DNA of 64,000 bases from positions 10,172,001 through 10,236,000 of the forward strand of contig NZ_CP107841.1 of assembly GCF_036346855.1 (NCBI RefSeq), read 5' to 3'. This document shows, in pieces, positions 25,169 to 33,285 of this stretch (positions are counted from its first letter, which is position 1; each line of letters begins with the position of its first letter). The notes below the pieces were generated by a model. That model was not told where the DNA came from. It saw nothing but the letters and a program-made list of their open reading frames with translations, and searched no databases. This stretch comes from Streptomyces europaeiscabiei (GTDB lineage Bacteria > Actinomycetota > Actinomycetes > Streptomycetales > Streptomycetaceae). Both the position numbers and the translations under genes were made by a program.

Positions 25169-25213
25169 ATCCTGGAGTTGCGCGATACAACTGTCAAGGT
25201 TGTATCGCGCAAC
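25169..25213 (-). promoter_or_regulatory. Promoter with embedded perfect MarR-type operator
   Basis: The arms GTTGCGCGATACAAC (25177-25191) and GTTGTATCGCGCAAC (25199-25213) are perfect 15-bp inverted repeats with a 7-base spacer. On the minus strand the spacer contains the consensus -35 TTGACA (25197-25192), followed after exactly 17 bp by CAGGAT (25174-25169) as the -10. Binding by the MarR product would cover the whole promoter. Confidence 0.8.
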
Positions 25214-25402
25214 TCTGGCATCGTCACTCTCCTCCAAGGACCGGCATGCGGAGCCCGCCGTGCCCTCGACCTCGCCCCGAAACGGTCCAACGCCCTCGGC
25301 CGGCGCCTGTGGTGGTGTGGTGTGCCCGGCATGACGGCCGTGGTGTGCGGCGCATCACCACCATGGGCGTCTCCGGCGGGATCAGCCGGTCCTCAGCCCG
25401 GC

Positions 25403-26617
25403 CTACTCGGGCAGCGGCAGGTGGCCGATCACCTTCTCGCCCACCGCCGCGGACATCCGAAGAGCCTTGTAGCCGTAGTCACGCATGGCGTCTTCGTACG
25501 CGCCGATTCCGTCCAGGAGGTCCTTGGCGCCTCGCGCGACGGCGAGCAGCTCCTCGCCGAGGACGTGCGCGTCGCGCAGCGCGGTGTTGGCGCCGATGCC
25601 CAAGGACGGGCTCATGGCATGGATCGCGTCGCCCACCACCGTGACGTTCGAGGGCTCCCAGGCGCGGGCGGGAACACAGCTGCGCAGGGTCAGTGGCTGC
25701 ACGGTGGCGGTGTCCCACAGCCGGACCGTCTCCACCAGGGCCGGATGCCAGGAGGCCACGCGCTCCAGCGCGTACGCCTTCAGTTGCTCGGGAGTGGCGG
25801 TGAACAGCTCGGCGTCGGGCATCATGCGGCTCGCGACGGAGTTGAAGATGCTCAGCGCGTAGTTCTTGGTGGCTTCGTCCTGGAAGTCCGGGTCCTGTTC
25901 CTTGACCAGCGGAGAGCCGGGGTTGCTGCGCTCCAGCGGGCCGAGGGTGAGTCCGGTCCGGTCGGCGGCGTAGGCCAGTGAGAAGGTGTTGAACAGCTGC
26001 GCCGGCAGCTTGGCCTTGGTCTCCTCGGTGATCGGAACCTTCGCGGCGATGTGCCGCGCGGCCAGATCGGCGACCTTCACCTGCGGCAGCCTCTGGGCCC
26101 GTACGGCGGAGTTGATGCCGTCCGCGGCGATCAGCACGTCGGCCTCGACGGTCTCCCCGTCGTCCAGGAGTACGGTGACGGTCCCGTCCGGGTGGGAACG
26201 GTATCCGGTGACCTTGGCGCCGAAGTGCACGGCCTCCTCAAGGCCGAGGTAGAGGATCCGGCGCAGCGTCGAGCGGCACACCACCAGGTGCTCGGGGATG
26301 TCGGTGGGCACCCCGATGCCTTCGGTGGCGGACTTGTCGCGGCCCGGGCGGAGGTTGAGCTGTTCGTCGAACAGCAGCATGTCGTCGTCGGGCATGCCGG
26401 AGGTCGCGAGGAACAGCTCCCACAGCCGCGGCTCCAGGGCGGCGTACAGGGATGAGGTGCCGGTGGAGTTGATGTGGATCCGGTAGCCGGCCTCGCGGGC
26501 GGCGATGCCGGTGTCACGCTCGTAGACGGCCACGTCCAGGCCGTGCCGGTTCAGGTAGTGGGCCAGCGTCATCCCGGCAAGACCGCCGCCGGCGATGACG
26601 ATACGTGTCCCAGACAA
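25403..26617 (-). CDS. FAD-dependent monooxygenase (aromatic hydroxylase type)
   Basis: 404 residues. The dinucleotide-binding GxGxxG motif starts at once (TRIVIAGGGLAGMTLAHYL), the DG fingerprint is LIAADGINSAVRAQ and the second FAD motif is VTVVGDAIHAMSPSLGIGAN. This is the class A flavoprotein monooxygenase pattern, in which NAD(P)H and O2 are used to hydroxylate an aromatic or polyketide substrate in the cytoplasm. The TTG at 26617 is chosen because CTGGGAG lies six bases before it and the GxGxxG motif then begins at the normal distance; upstream residues are not conserved-looking. It lies between a dienelactone hydrolase and the MarR regulator, which suggests aromatic catabolism (inference). 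Confidence 0.9.
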   Translation of the reverse strand: MSGTRIVIAGGGLAGMTLAHYLNRHGLDVAVYERDTGIAAREAGYRIHINSTGTSSLYAALEPRLWELFLATSGMPDDDMLLFDEQLNLRPGRDKSATEGIGVPTDIPEHLVVCRSTLRRILYLGLEEAVHFGAKVTGYRSHPDGTVTVLLDDGETVEADVLIAADGINSAVRAQRLPQVKVADLAARHIAAKVPITEETKAKLPAQLFNTFSLAYAADRTGLTLGPLERSNPGSPLVKEQDPDFQDEATKNYALSIFNSVASRMMPDAELFTATPEQLKAYALERVASWHPALVETVRLWDTATVQPLTLRSCVPARAWEPSNVTVVGDAIHAMSPSLGIGANTALRDAHVLGEELLAVARGAKDLLDGIGAYEDAMRDYGYKALRMSAAVGEKVIGHLPLPE

Positions 26618-26857
26618 AAGTACTCCCAGTGCAATTGGTTTCGTACGAGGGAGCACACTGGGCCTCTTTGCAGGAGAGGATGATTGACGCAACCAGGCGA
26701 AATGAAGAAATGGTGACCGGCTGCGCCCCGGACTACCGACCGGGATGCAATTTTGTGTGCTATGGATTTATTCACCCGAATTTCACCGGTGGTGGTGCCG
26801 GCCGGTTATACGGAAACCGCATCCCTTCGCATTGCGGCGCCTGTTTGTTTCAGCGCA

Positions 26858-27613
26858 TCAGAGTGTGCGTGCGAAAAGGTCCAGCAGCGCCACCCAGTGG
26901 CGTTCCGCGGCTGCGGGATCGTATGCGGCGGTGTCGGCCTGCGTGAAGCCGTGGTGTGCGTCGGCATATACCTCGCAGCGGTGGCGTACGCCCGCCGAGG
27001 CGAGAGCCGCGTTCAGACGCTCGACCTGTTCCGGCGGCAGCGCGCGGTCCTGGTCGGCGTGACCGAAGTACAGCTCCGCCTCGATGCGGTCGGCGAGCAG
27101 GTGCGGGCTGTCGGGCGCGGTGGAGGCGAGGTTCGCGCCGTGGAAGCCTGCCGCGGCGGCCACCCGGTCCGGATGGGCACCGGCCGTGCGCAGCGCCAAG
27201 CCGGCACCCATGCAGTAGCCGGTGACGCCGACCGGTCCGCCCTTGGTCGTCGGGCATTCGGCCAGCCAGTACAGGTAGGCGTCCGCGTCCTGCATGGCCG
27301 CCTCCGGCGTCAGGGACCGGATGAGCGGTCCGAGGCGCTGGAAGAGTTCCGGGCGTGTGACCGGGTCGACGAAGTCCGGCAGTTGGATCACCGGGGCCGG
27401 CCCGTGGCGGTAGAAGACGTTGGGTGCCAGGACGCAGTACCCCGCCGAGGCCAGACGGTCGGCCATTTTCTTCAGGTGTGGGCGCACCCCGAAGGCGTCC
27501 ATGTAAAGCAGGACGGCGGGAAACGGGCCGGAGCCTTCGGGACGCACCAGGTAGGCATCGGCTGTGCCGTCTCGTGTAGCGATGTCCACGGTCGTTCCAT
27601 GCACAGCGCTCAT
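26858..27613 (-). CDS. Dienelactone hydrolase family protein
   Basis: 251 residues of alpha/beta hydrolase. The nucleophile cysteine is in VTGYCMGAGLAL, the aspartate in YFGHADQDRALP and the histidine in YADAHHGFTQ, which is the Cys-Asp-His triad of carboxymethylenebutenolidases. Family members open dienelactones during chlorocatechol or related aromatic breakdown, though many have other ester substrates. ATG 27613 follows GGGAAGGAAGAAGTGCGT. It lies 240 bases upstream of the monooxygenase on the same strand; the gap is AT-richer and could hold a second promoter. Confidence 0.9.
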   Translation of the reverse strand: MSAVHGTTVDIATRDGTADAYLVRPEGSGPFPAVLLYMDAFGVRPHLKKMADRLASAGYCVLAPNVFYRHGPAPVIQLPDFVDPVTRPELFQRLGPLIRSLTPEAAMQDADAYLYWLAECPTTKGGPVGVTGYCMGAGLALRTAGAHPDRVAAAAGFHGANLASTAPDSPHLLADRIEAELYFGHADQDRALPPEQVERLNAALASAGVRHRCEVYADAHHGFTQADTAAYDPAAAERHWVALLDLFARTL

Positions 27614-27989
27614 ACGCACTTCTTCCTTCCCTTTGAACAGGAAATTGACCGAGGTTCATTGGAAAACAGCTCGGCATGACGACTGGGGCCGAACACCGGC
27701 CCTGTCGATCGATTCTAGTCCGCGATGCAATCTCCGTGGTGCGTGTGAAAGGGGTGACCCTTCACCTACTTTCAAGCCTTGACGCGGTCCGGAAAAGCTG
27801 GTCAAGTCGTCCTTGAATTGACGGAGAGCCAGAGATGTGCTCACGAAATACGGCCTGCATTGCCGACCGAGCGACAATGGTGCTGTCGTCGTGGCGTTCA
27901 GCGTTACCGCGCTCTCGCCACGCTCTGATGTGCGGCACGCATGGGAGCCGGCGAGCCCGGCTCAGCCCAGCCGACGGCCTATCTCTGTC
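27614..27989. other. Intergenic region upstream of the dienelactone hydrolase
   Basis: About 370 bases of moderate GC. The part next to the hydrolase presumably carries its promoter. No gene is supported; the left side of the decayed glycosidase/ricin gene begins near 27990. Confidence 0.35.
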
Positions 27990-28480
27990 GGCGTCGCGGC
28001 ACTTGTTGCCGTAGAACACGAGCTCACCGCGCGAGGTCTGGGTGAAGGTCCGGTTGCGTTCGCCGGAGACCCCGGGCAAACCGACGGTGTTCGCGCCCTT
28101 GGCCGGGTGCGCGAGTACGGAGACCGGGCGTCAGGTAGTGGCCGAGCCGGTCGGCGGGAAGGCCACGACGTGCGCGTACTGGCCGCTCACCCGGATGTGG
28201 CCCTACAGGCCGTGCTGCTGTCACTGCTCCCGCCGGTGTACGTGATGTCCAGTCACGTCGCGCCGGACGCCTCGGTGCCGGACACGGTCAGCGGCAGCGC
28301 GTCGTTCGCCGGGACCGAGGTGGTGTAGCCGGTGGCGAACGATCCCGCGGCGGTGCGGGGCCAGGCGTTGCGCACGCCGGCGGAAGCCGAGGTCGGGCCG
28401 AGGTCGGTTCAGCGGATGGTGGTGTCCGCCGCGGAACCGGTGCGGTTGAACAGCATCGCCGCGCGCGCGTGGCGCCCGCG
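27990..28480 (-). pseudogene. Decayed secreted alpha-galactosidase-like gene with ricin-type lectin tail
   Basis: On the minus strand, RAAMLFNRTGSAADTTIR, an in-frame TGA where a tryptophan would be expected, then TDLGPTSASAGVRNAWP and GYTTSVPANDALPLTVSG together match the C-terminal beta-sandwich of GH27 alpha-galactosidases. Further left, in another frame, ERNRTFTQTSRGELVFYGNK and CRDAD resemble one repeat of a ricin-type beta-trefoil. The GH27 plus ricin order is common in Streptomyces. The catalytic barrel is missing, and there are at least one stop and one frameshift. The assignment is by eye. Confidence 0.5.
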
Positions 28481-28681
28481 GCAGCCCATGGCTGCCACCG
28501 CGGGCGATTCGGCCGTGACCGGCCCTGCCAGGCACGGCCCGGCTGCGGCCGGGCGATGCGTCACGCGTGGGGTGCGTCGAACCGGTGGACCTGGCGCATG
28601 GCCGCGACGGTCGGTACCAGCAGCCCGCCGATGGCCAGGATGGTCACCGTGGGAGGCCGCATGCCCACGGCGCTCCACCGA

Positions 28682-29391
28682 TCATGACTGTGCGACGAAA
28701 GAGCACTGCTTCCTGTGCGGGCCGGTTCTCCTTGGCGGTGTGCCCGCATTCGGGGCAGGTGCGGGAGGTGTTGCGGGGGTCCAGGCGATCGCTTCCCGTC
28801 CGGCGCTTTCAGCCTTGGCGTGCAGGATCGTCAGGAACACCCCCAACCGGCGTCGTTGATCGACCTGTTGAGCCCGGCCTTCGCGGCGGACCCCGTTGGG
28901 CAGGAACAAGCCTGCCCGGTCGGGGTTGGGTGGTGCGGGGGTCTTGCTCATGTTGCGGATCCTGAGGTCTTCGTGCGCGATCACATCGTGCGCGCGGACC
29001 GGGCCGAGGGCGGTTCTGTGCGCGTGGTCGAGGCGCTGACGACGCACCTTGCCGTGCAGTTCGGCGGCTTTCTCCACAGTGCGCTGGTGGTTGGCGGTAC
29101 GCTCCTTGGCCTTGCGGCGCGGGAACCGGGACAGGGCCTGCTGCGCGGCTTCGAGTTTCGTGGCTGCCTTACGCCCGTGGCGCGGATTGGGGATGAAATC
29201 GCCGCCCGAGTCGGCGAGGAAGTTCGCGATGCCCAGATCGATGCCCAGATCGATGCCCAGACGCTGTCGATCGCGGGCAGCGGCTCCGGCTGGTCCTGCT
29301 CGACGCTGAGCACGACGACCCACCGACGGCCCTCACGCTTGACCGAGACGGTCTCGATGTGCCCGTCTGGGGCAAGCCGGAGACCTCTCAC
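28682..29391 (-). pseudogene. Degenerate TnpB (IS200/IS605-type RNA-guided nuclease) gene
   Basis: The N-proximal block GLRLAPDGHIETVSVKREGR and WVVVLSVEQDQPEPLPA is in one frame. After a shift the RuvC part continues: GIDLGIDLGIANFLADSGGD, NPRHGRKAATKLEAAQQAL, and IAHEDLRIRNMSKTP with the second catalytic acid. LGVFLTILHAKAESAGREAI leads to a further shift, after which the zinc-finger part is recognisable only in another frame (CPECGHT.ENRPAQEA-like). The first ~150 residues are absent. At least two frameshifts and a 12-bp tandem duplication within the RuvC-I motif make it non-functional. No tnpA is nearby. Confidence 0.75.
29228..29263 (-). repeat. 12-bp tandem repeat inside the TnpB remnant
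   Basis: GATGCCCAGATC occurs at 29228-29239 and 29240-29251, with a partial third copy. On the coding strand it duplicates the GIDL segment that carries the first RuvC aspartate (GIDLGIDLGI). Confidence 0.85.
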
Positions 29392-29425
29392 ACTCTGGAT
29401 CTCACACTACTGCGTCGGCCTACTA

Positions 29426-29455
29426 CGCCCTCGGGCATCGCAGCGCCCGAGGGCG
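29426..29455. terminator. Perfect 11-bp hairpin upstream of the TnpB remnant
   Basis: CGCCCTCGGGC (29426-29436) and GCCCGAGGGCG (29445-29455) with an 8-base loop. It lies just outside the 5' end of the TnpB remnant. It could be an ordinary terminator or a relic of an IS200/IS605-type terminal hairpin; the sequence does not decide between them. Confidence 0.5.
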
Positions 29456-29548
29456 ACCTGGTGGCTCCCCGGCCGCTGTCGGCCAGGGAGTACCGTGTAG
29501 ACGAGGAATCCCCCCGGTCCCCTCGTTCCCCGTAGGCAGGCGAGTGCG

Positions 29549-30040
29549 ATGGTCGAATCCGACTCCCCGCGGGTGACCAGGCTCCTGCCGGATGCCGTCC
29601 ACCAGGCCGTGCGGCCCGGGACAGCGGTCGTACGACTGGAGACGAAGCACGACCGCCACGGCGTGCTCGACGGGGTGTGGTGGCCTCGTTCCCGCGACAT
29701 CGCCGCCGAACTCCCCAGCCTGATCACTGCGCTGACCGAATACCTCGGGCCCGTCACGCGAGTCGGCCTGGACACCGGTGCCTGGGAAGAGCTGCCGACG
29801 CGGATGACCATCGACGAGCGCGTCGTCCACATCGACTCCTTCCCGGCAGGCGACGACACCGTCCTCATCACCCGGGGCGAGCAGGATCTCTTCTCCCTCC
29901 TCGTGGTTCCGCCCCACGCGACGCCCGACGCCGCGCGCGCCGCCATGGCTGAGGCCGTCCGCGCCGGTAGTGGGAGGTGCGCCGAACAGATCCTCATCGA
30001 CACCGGCACCGAGCGAACGGGCCCGAGCCAACGGACATGA
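29549..30040 (+). CDS. DUF5994-family protein
   Basis: 163 residues with the family hallmark DGVWWPRSRDIAAELPSLIT and a second conserved block after VTRVGLDTGAWEELP. DUF5994 proteins are small, probably cytoplasmic actinomycete proteins of unknown function. A second, clearly related copy lies 275 bases downstream on the same strand (DGAWWPRSRDLEAELPSLT there). ATG 29549 is preceded by GGCAGGCGAGTGCG. Nothing in the neighbourhood points to a process. Confidence 0.82.
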   Translation: MVESDSPRVTRLLPDAVHQAVRPGTAVVRLETKHDRHGVLDGVWWPRSRDIAAELPSLITALTEYLGPVTRVGLDTGAWEELPTRMTIDERVVHIDSFPAGDDTVLITRGEQDLFSLLVVPPHATPDAARAAMAEAVRAGSGRCAEQILIDTGTERTGPSQRT

Positions 30041-30314
30041 GCGAGCGTTGCCAGGGAACCACCGGGCGGGCGCACTTCGGGCTCATGTGTCTGGGTCGAG
30101 GCTGATCGGTCCCCGGGGACGTGGTTCCAGGTAGGGGCACACGGGACCGTTTGTGCGTTGCCCGTGCGGTTCTGCCCGCGCGGTTCGTTGGACCAGCCCG
30201 AGGAGTAGGCTCGAGTTACCGAGGATATTTCGTGCACCGGCTTCCAAGCTCGTGTCGTTTTCGGCGATCGAATATTCCGGGCCGGTCAAGATCGGCCCGG
30301 GGCAGGGTTGCGCC

Positions 30315-30911
30315 ATGACCGCGACCATTTCCCTCCCGCCGACAGCCAGAGCCGATGACCCGGTCTCCTCGTCCTCTCTCCGGCTGAGGCTGGCTCGAGT
30401 CCGTCCCGCACCGGCCCTCCTGGACGGCGCATGGTGGCCCCGTTCCCGCGATCTCGAGGCGGAACTCCCCTCCCTGACCGCCGTACTGGACGCTTTGTGG
30501 GGGCGGATCACGCGGGTCACGGTCAACCCCATCCACTGGCCGGTCGTTCCACGCCATGTGCCCGTCGCCGGGCATGTGGTGAAGGTGGGCTGGTTCCTGC
30601 CCGAACAGGACCCGCACGAACTGCTGCTGCTGTCGTACCGCACGGGCCGCTGGAACCTCCTGGTGATCCCGCCTCGGACACCCGCCCTCTCGGCAGCCTG
30701 GCTGATGGCCGCCGCGAGCGACCCACTGGGCACGTCGACCGCGAGCCGGCTGATGGAGGAGGCGGCGCGCCTACGGGCGGTGCACGAGGCCGACCGGGCG
30801 CTGGAAGCGGTCTGGGACTACGAAGGGGGACATGAGCCCAGGGATTCGGTCGTACGTTCGCGGCTTCCGGCCGTGACGGCCGCGAGGCCGCATCAGCCGA
30901 TGGGAAGGTGA
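30315..30911 (+). CDS. DUF5994-family protein, second copy
   Basis: 198 residues. Blocks DGAWWPRSRDLEAELPSLT, WGRITRVTVNPIHWP and LLLLSYRTGRWNLLVIPP align with the copy at 29549-30040, so the two are paralogues. It is longer at the C-terminus (a charged helix with LMEEAARLRAVHEADRALEA). ATG 30315 is taken as start; the frame is open upstream to 30153 but without a ribosome site and with a lower-GC stretch that looks like a promoter region. The stop overlaps the possible start region of the small membrane protein that follows, so they are probably co-transcribed. Confidence 0.83.
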   Translation: MTATISLPPTARADDPVSSSSLRLRLARVRPAPALLDGAWWPRSRDLEAELPSLTAVLDALWGRITRVTVNPIHWPVVPRHVPVAGHVVKVGWFLPEQDPHELLLLSYRTGRWNLLVIPPRTPALSAAWLMAAASDPLGTSTASRLMEEAARLRAVHEADRALEAVWDYEGGHEPRDSVVRSRLPAVTAARPHQPMGR

Positions 30912-30916
30912 GAACC

Positions 30917-31180
30917 GTGGAGACATTCGTAACCATGATCGTGATCACTGCGGTGATCATCCTCGGGGCGTTCCTCATCCACCGGCTCAACTCGCAGCAC
31001 AGCGACCGCATCGCCGCCTTCCACTACGGCCGCTCCGGGATGCCCGTCGCGGGACCGGCTCCCTCGGGTTCGAGGAAGGCCCGCGGCTGGGCGAGGGTGA
31101 CCGGCACCGACAGGCACCGCTACCGCCGCGACGACGGCGGACGCGGGCAGTCCCACCCCCGGCGCCCCCACATCCCATAG
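30917..31180 (+). CDS. Small single-span membrane protein
   Basis: 87 residues. One hydrophobic helix (TMIVITAVIILGAFLIHRL) near the N-terminus is followed by a basic, disordered-looking tail (RRDDGGRGQSHPRRPH). GTG 30917 is preferred because GGGAAGGTGAG lies nine bases upstream; a GTG at 30908 overlaps the previous stop. Its position immediately behind the DUF5994 gene suggests a translationally coupled pair. I do not recognise a family. Confidence 0.6.
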   Translation: METFVTMIVITAVIILGAFLIHRLNSQHSDRIAAFHYGRSGMPVAGPAPSGSRKARGWARVTGTDRHRYRRDDGGRGQSHPRRPHIP

Positions 31181-31426
31181 GGCACCAGGGTGTGTCCCAT
31201 CGTTCCGGCAGGCTCGCCCGGTCCGTCACCGAACGGGCCGAACGGGTCTTTCCCGGGGCTCGGCGACGGTTGCGGCCAGGGAGGTCGGTGAGCCGTCCGC
31301 CCGCACAGCGGGGCACCCTTCGGTGGGCCGATCCCCCGACCCGCTCCGCCTCCCCCTTGCATCGCCGACCTGCGCAGTCGGCCTTGACTTGACCAGGCGG
31401 AGCGGCTTTCCGGACGGCTGGGACCG

Positions 31427-31660
31427 CTAATGAGCCCTCTGAGCCCTCTGAGCCCTCTCCTCGGGCGGGACGTGGACCTCGCCCAGGATTCTGTCGGCGA
31501 CCAGGGCGAGAAGTTCGTCCCTGTTGTTGAAATGCCGGTAGAGCGTTGCCGTGCCCGAGTCCAGGGCGTCGGCGTCGGCGAGCATCCGCAGCGTCAGCGC
31601 CTGGGCCCCGACCTCATCGATGAGTTTCAAGGCCGTCCCGGTGAACCGGTCACCGTCCAT
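31427..31660 (-). pseudogene. Truncated TetR-family regulator (DNA-binding domain only)
   Basis: The N-terminal TetR helix-turn-helix is clear (ALKLIDEVGAQALTLRMLAD, then SGTATLYRHFNNRDELLALV), but the reading frame stops at 31427 after about 77 residues, so the ligand-binding domain is missing. The stop follows three copies of a 9-bp repeat that encode RAQRAQRAH. No C-terminal domain is recognisable further left. ATG 31660 is a guess; the frame is open upstream. A short DNA-binding-only product is conceivable but unlikely to dimerise. Confidence 0.65.
31432..31458 (-). repeat. Three tandem 9-bp repeats at the truncated end of the TetR gene
   Basis: GAGCCCTCT at 31432-31440, 31441-31449 and 31450-31458; on the coding strand they encode repeated Arg-Ala-Gln directly before the stop codon. 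Confidence 0.9.
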
Positions 31661-32225
31661 CGGGGGCGCCCGCGCCGATGGGTGGGAGCCGACGGCCGGC
31701 TCGCCCACCAGTCGGGACTGCCAGGGACGGGTGTTGTCGCCGAAGCCATGGAACGGTCACCCTTTCGGCGGCCGATGTATCCATGTGTGCGCCGGAAACC
31801 CATTTCGGCGTCATTGTATCCGTTATAGAGGGTGGAGAGCCGCGCCCCAGAGCTGGCGCACGCCTGTTCCTCGTGTCGCTCACGTGATTCCGTCGTCCGG
31901 CACGACCGACATCGCGGCCGGCCTACGGACCGGACCCACGTCATGCGCCTGCGCCACGCCCGCCGCCGCCTGCCAAGCCCTGGGCGTGGCGCGAGGCCGC
32001 CCCCCGGCGCATTCGCGCCTGCCGACCGCATCCCCACACGCGGCAGCCGGTGCGGACACCGACGTCTGCGAGATGCCCGAGCTCAGACGCCACATCGCCT
32101 GATCGGAGTGCAGGATCGGACGAACGTCGTTCACATGGCCGATGGCGGGCGTCGAACGACAAGCCCACGTTGTCGTTCGACCGTCAGGGAGCGAACGGAA
32201 CGCCTGTCCGCAGCGTCTGAGATGT
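31661..32225. other. Intergenic region upstream of the TetR remnant and the lipoprotein gene
   Basis: The stretch 31770-31840 is AT-richer and contains the 7-bp word TGTATCC twice (about 31778 and 31816), which may mark a divergent promoter. I find no gene in the rest. Confidence 0.35.
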
Positions 32226-32648
32226 ATGAAAGCCTCGCGCCAAGCCGCTGTTCTGCTCCTGAGTGCCGGGCTGTTGCTCTCGGGGTGCTCGTCCTCGTCC
32301 GACAATCCGGGCGACGAGGGGTACACCGGCCCCACCCTGCCTGCCCGCACCGTCGCGGAGGGCGAGTGGCAGGAAGGGCCGGCCAAGCCCAAGCAGCACA
32401 AGCCGTATCCGTACGACATCAATACGCACTGCGGGATCAAGTGGCTGCATTTCGGCGGCCGTTGGTGGGTCCTCGACTCCGTGTTCCCCGGTGTCGAGCA
32501 GGTGAAGGGGGAGCCGCCCTCGCAAGAGAGCGAGAGGCTCGCCGGCTACATGACTCTGATCGGCCCGGATACCGCCAACTTTGACGCCTATGGGATGCCC
32601 ACGATGCAATTCGTACCGGCCGAGGATGAACCGCCGGGCTGCGCCTAG
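32226..32648 (+). CDS. Small secreted lipoprotein
   Basis: 140 residues starting with a lipoprotein signal peptide (MKASRQAAVLLLSAGLLLSG followed by Cys21, lipobox LSGC), then a Ser-rich linker and a compact domain with CGIKWLHFGGRWWVLD. Lipidation would hold it on the outer face of the membrane. I do not recognise the domain; the pattern of Trp/Gly and two further cysteines suggests a small beta-rich fold. ATG 32226 is fixed by the signal peptide. It has no operon partner. Confidence 0.75.
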   Translation: MKASRQAAVLLLSAGLLLSGCSSSSDNPGDEGYTGPTLPARTVAEGEWQEGPAKPKQHKPYPYDINTHCGIKWLHFGGRWWVLDSVFPGVEQVKGEPPSQESERLAGYMTLIGPDTANFDAYGMPTMQFVPAEDEPPGCA

Positions 32649-32756
32649 GCCGAATACGGGGCGTTGCCGGGAAAGCGCCGGCCGCCCTCGTTCTCCTGGC
32701 GGCGGTGTGTGGGGGCGACCGGGGAAGGCGGAGCCCAGGTTCGCTTTCCCCGGTCG

Positions 32757-33128
32757 TCACATCCACAGCACGCCGTCGTCCTCGTGCTCGCGGATGCGGA
32801 ACGCAATCATGCGGCGCAGCGGGTCGCCCGGCACAGGCCGGCTGTACGGGAGTCGGACCGAGCCCTTGCCGGTGGTGAAACCGGTGAGGGCGGCGTCGAA
32901 CGCCTCGCGGGTGCTCGGGGTGACCACGATGTTGGCGTGCTTCGCGTGGCCGCTGACCATGAACAGGATCGTCCCGGACGGCTGAACCCACGCGGGATGA
33001 CCCCACTTGATCGCCTCGCTCGCAGCGGGGACCGCATCGCGGGCCGGCGTCCGTACCTGCTCAAGTACCTCGCGGTTCTGCCCCGCGAAGCCCTCGACGT
33101 ACTCGTCGATCGTCTGTGGCTTTCCCAT
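32757..33128 (-). CDS. DUF1801-family protein
   Basis: 123 residues. The blocks TIDEYVEGFAGQNREVLEQV, AIKWGHPAWVQPSGTILFMV and the C-terminal LPYSRPVPGDPLRRMIAFRI are typical of DUF1801/YdhG-type proteins, small alpha/beta folds of unknown function that are common in bacteria. ATG 33128 begins at the conserved region; the preceding frame to 33158 adds nothing recognisable. Confidence 0.82.
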   Translation of the reverse strand: MGKPQTIDEYVEGFAGQNREVLEQVRTPARDAVPAASEAIKWGHPAWVQPSGTILFMVSGHAKHANIVVTPSTREAFDAALTGFTTGKGSVRLPYSRPVPGDPLRRMIAFRIREHEDDGVLWM

Positions 33129-33285
33129 GGCGTCAGTGTGGCACCGCCCACCCATCATGGTTCGCTACGGAACGCCCCGCTATCGGCTCCCAGGGGAGGG
33201 CCCTTGATCTGGTGGGCGTCAACGCGGTTGACCGAGAACGCGGTGCGGCTCAGAGAGCGGCGCGAACGTTCAGGCAGGGGGTCCG

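Noticed and set aside
29426..29455. Hairpin considered as an attachment site or CRISPR-like repeat
   Set aside because: It occurs once, with no second copy or spacer array; terminator or IS-end relic are adequate explanations.
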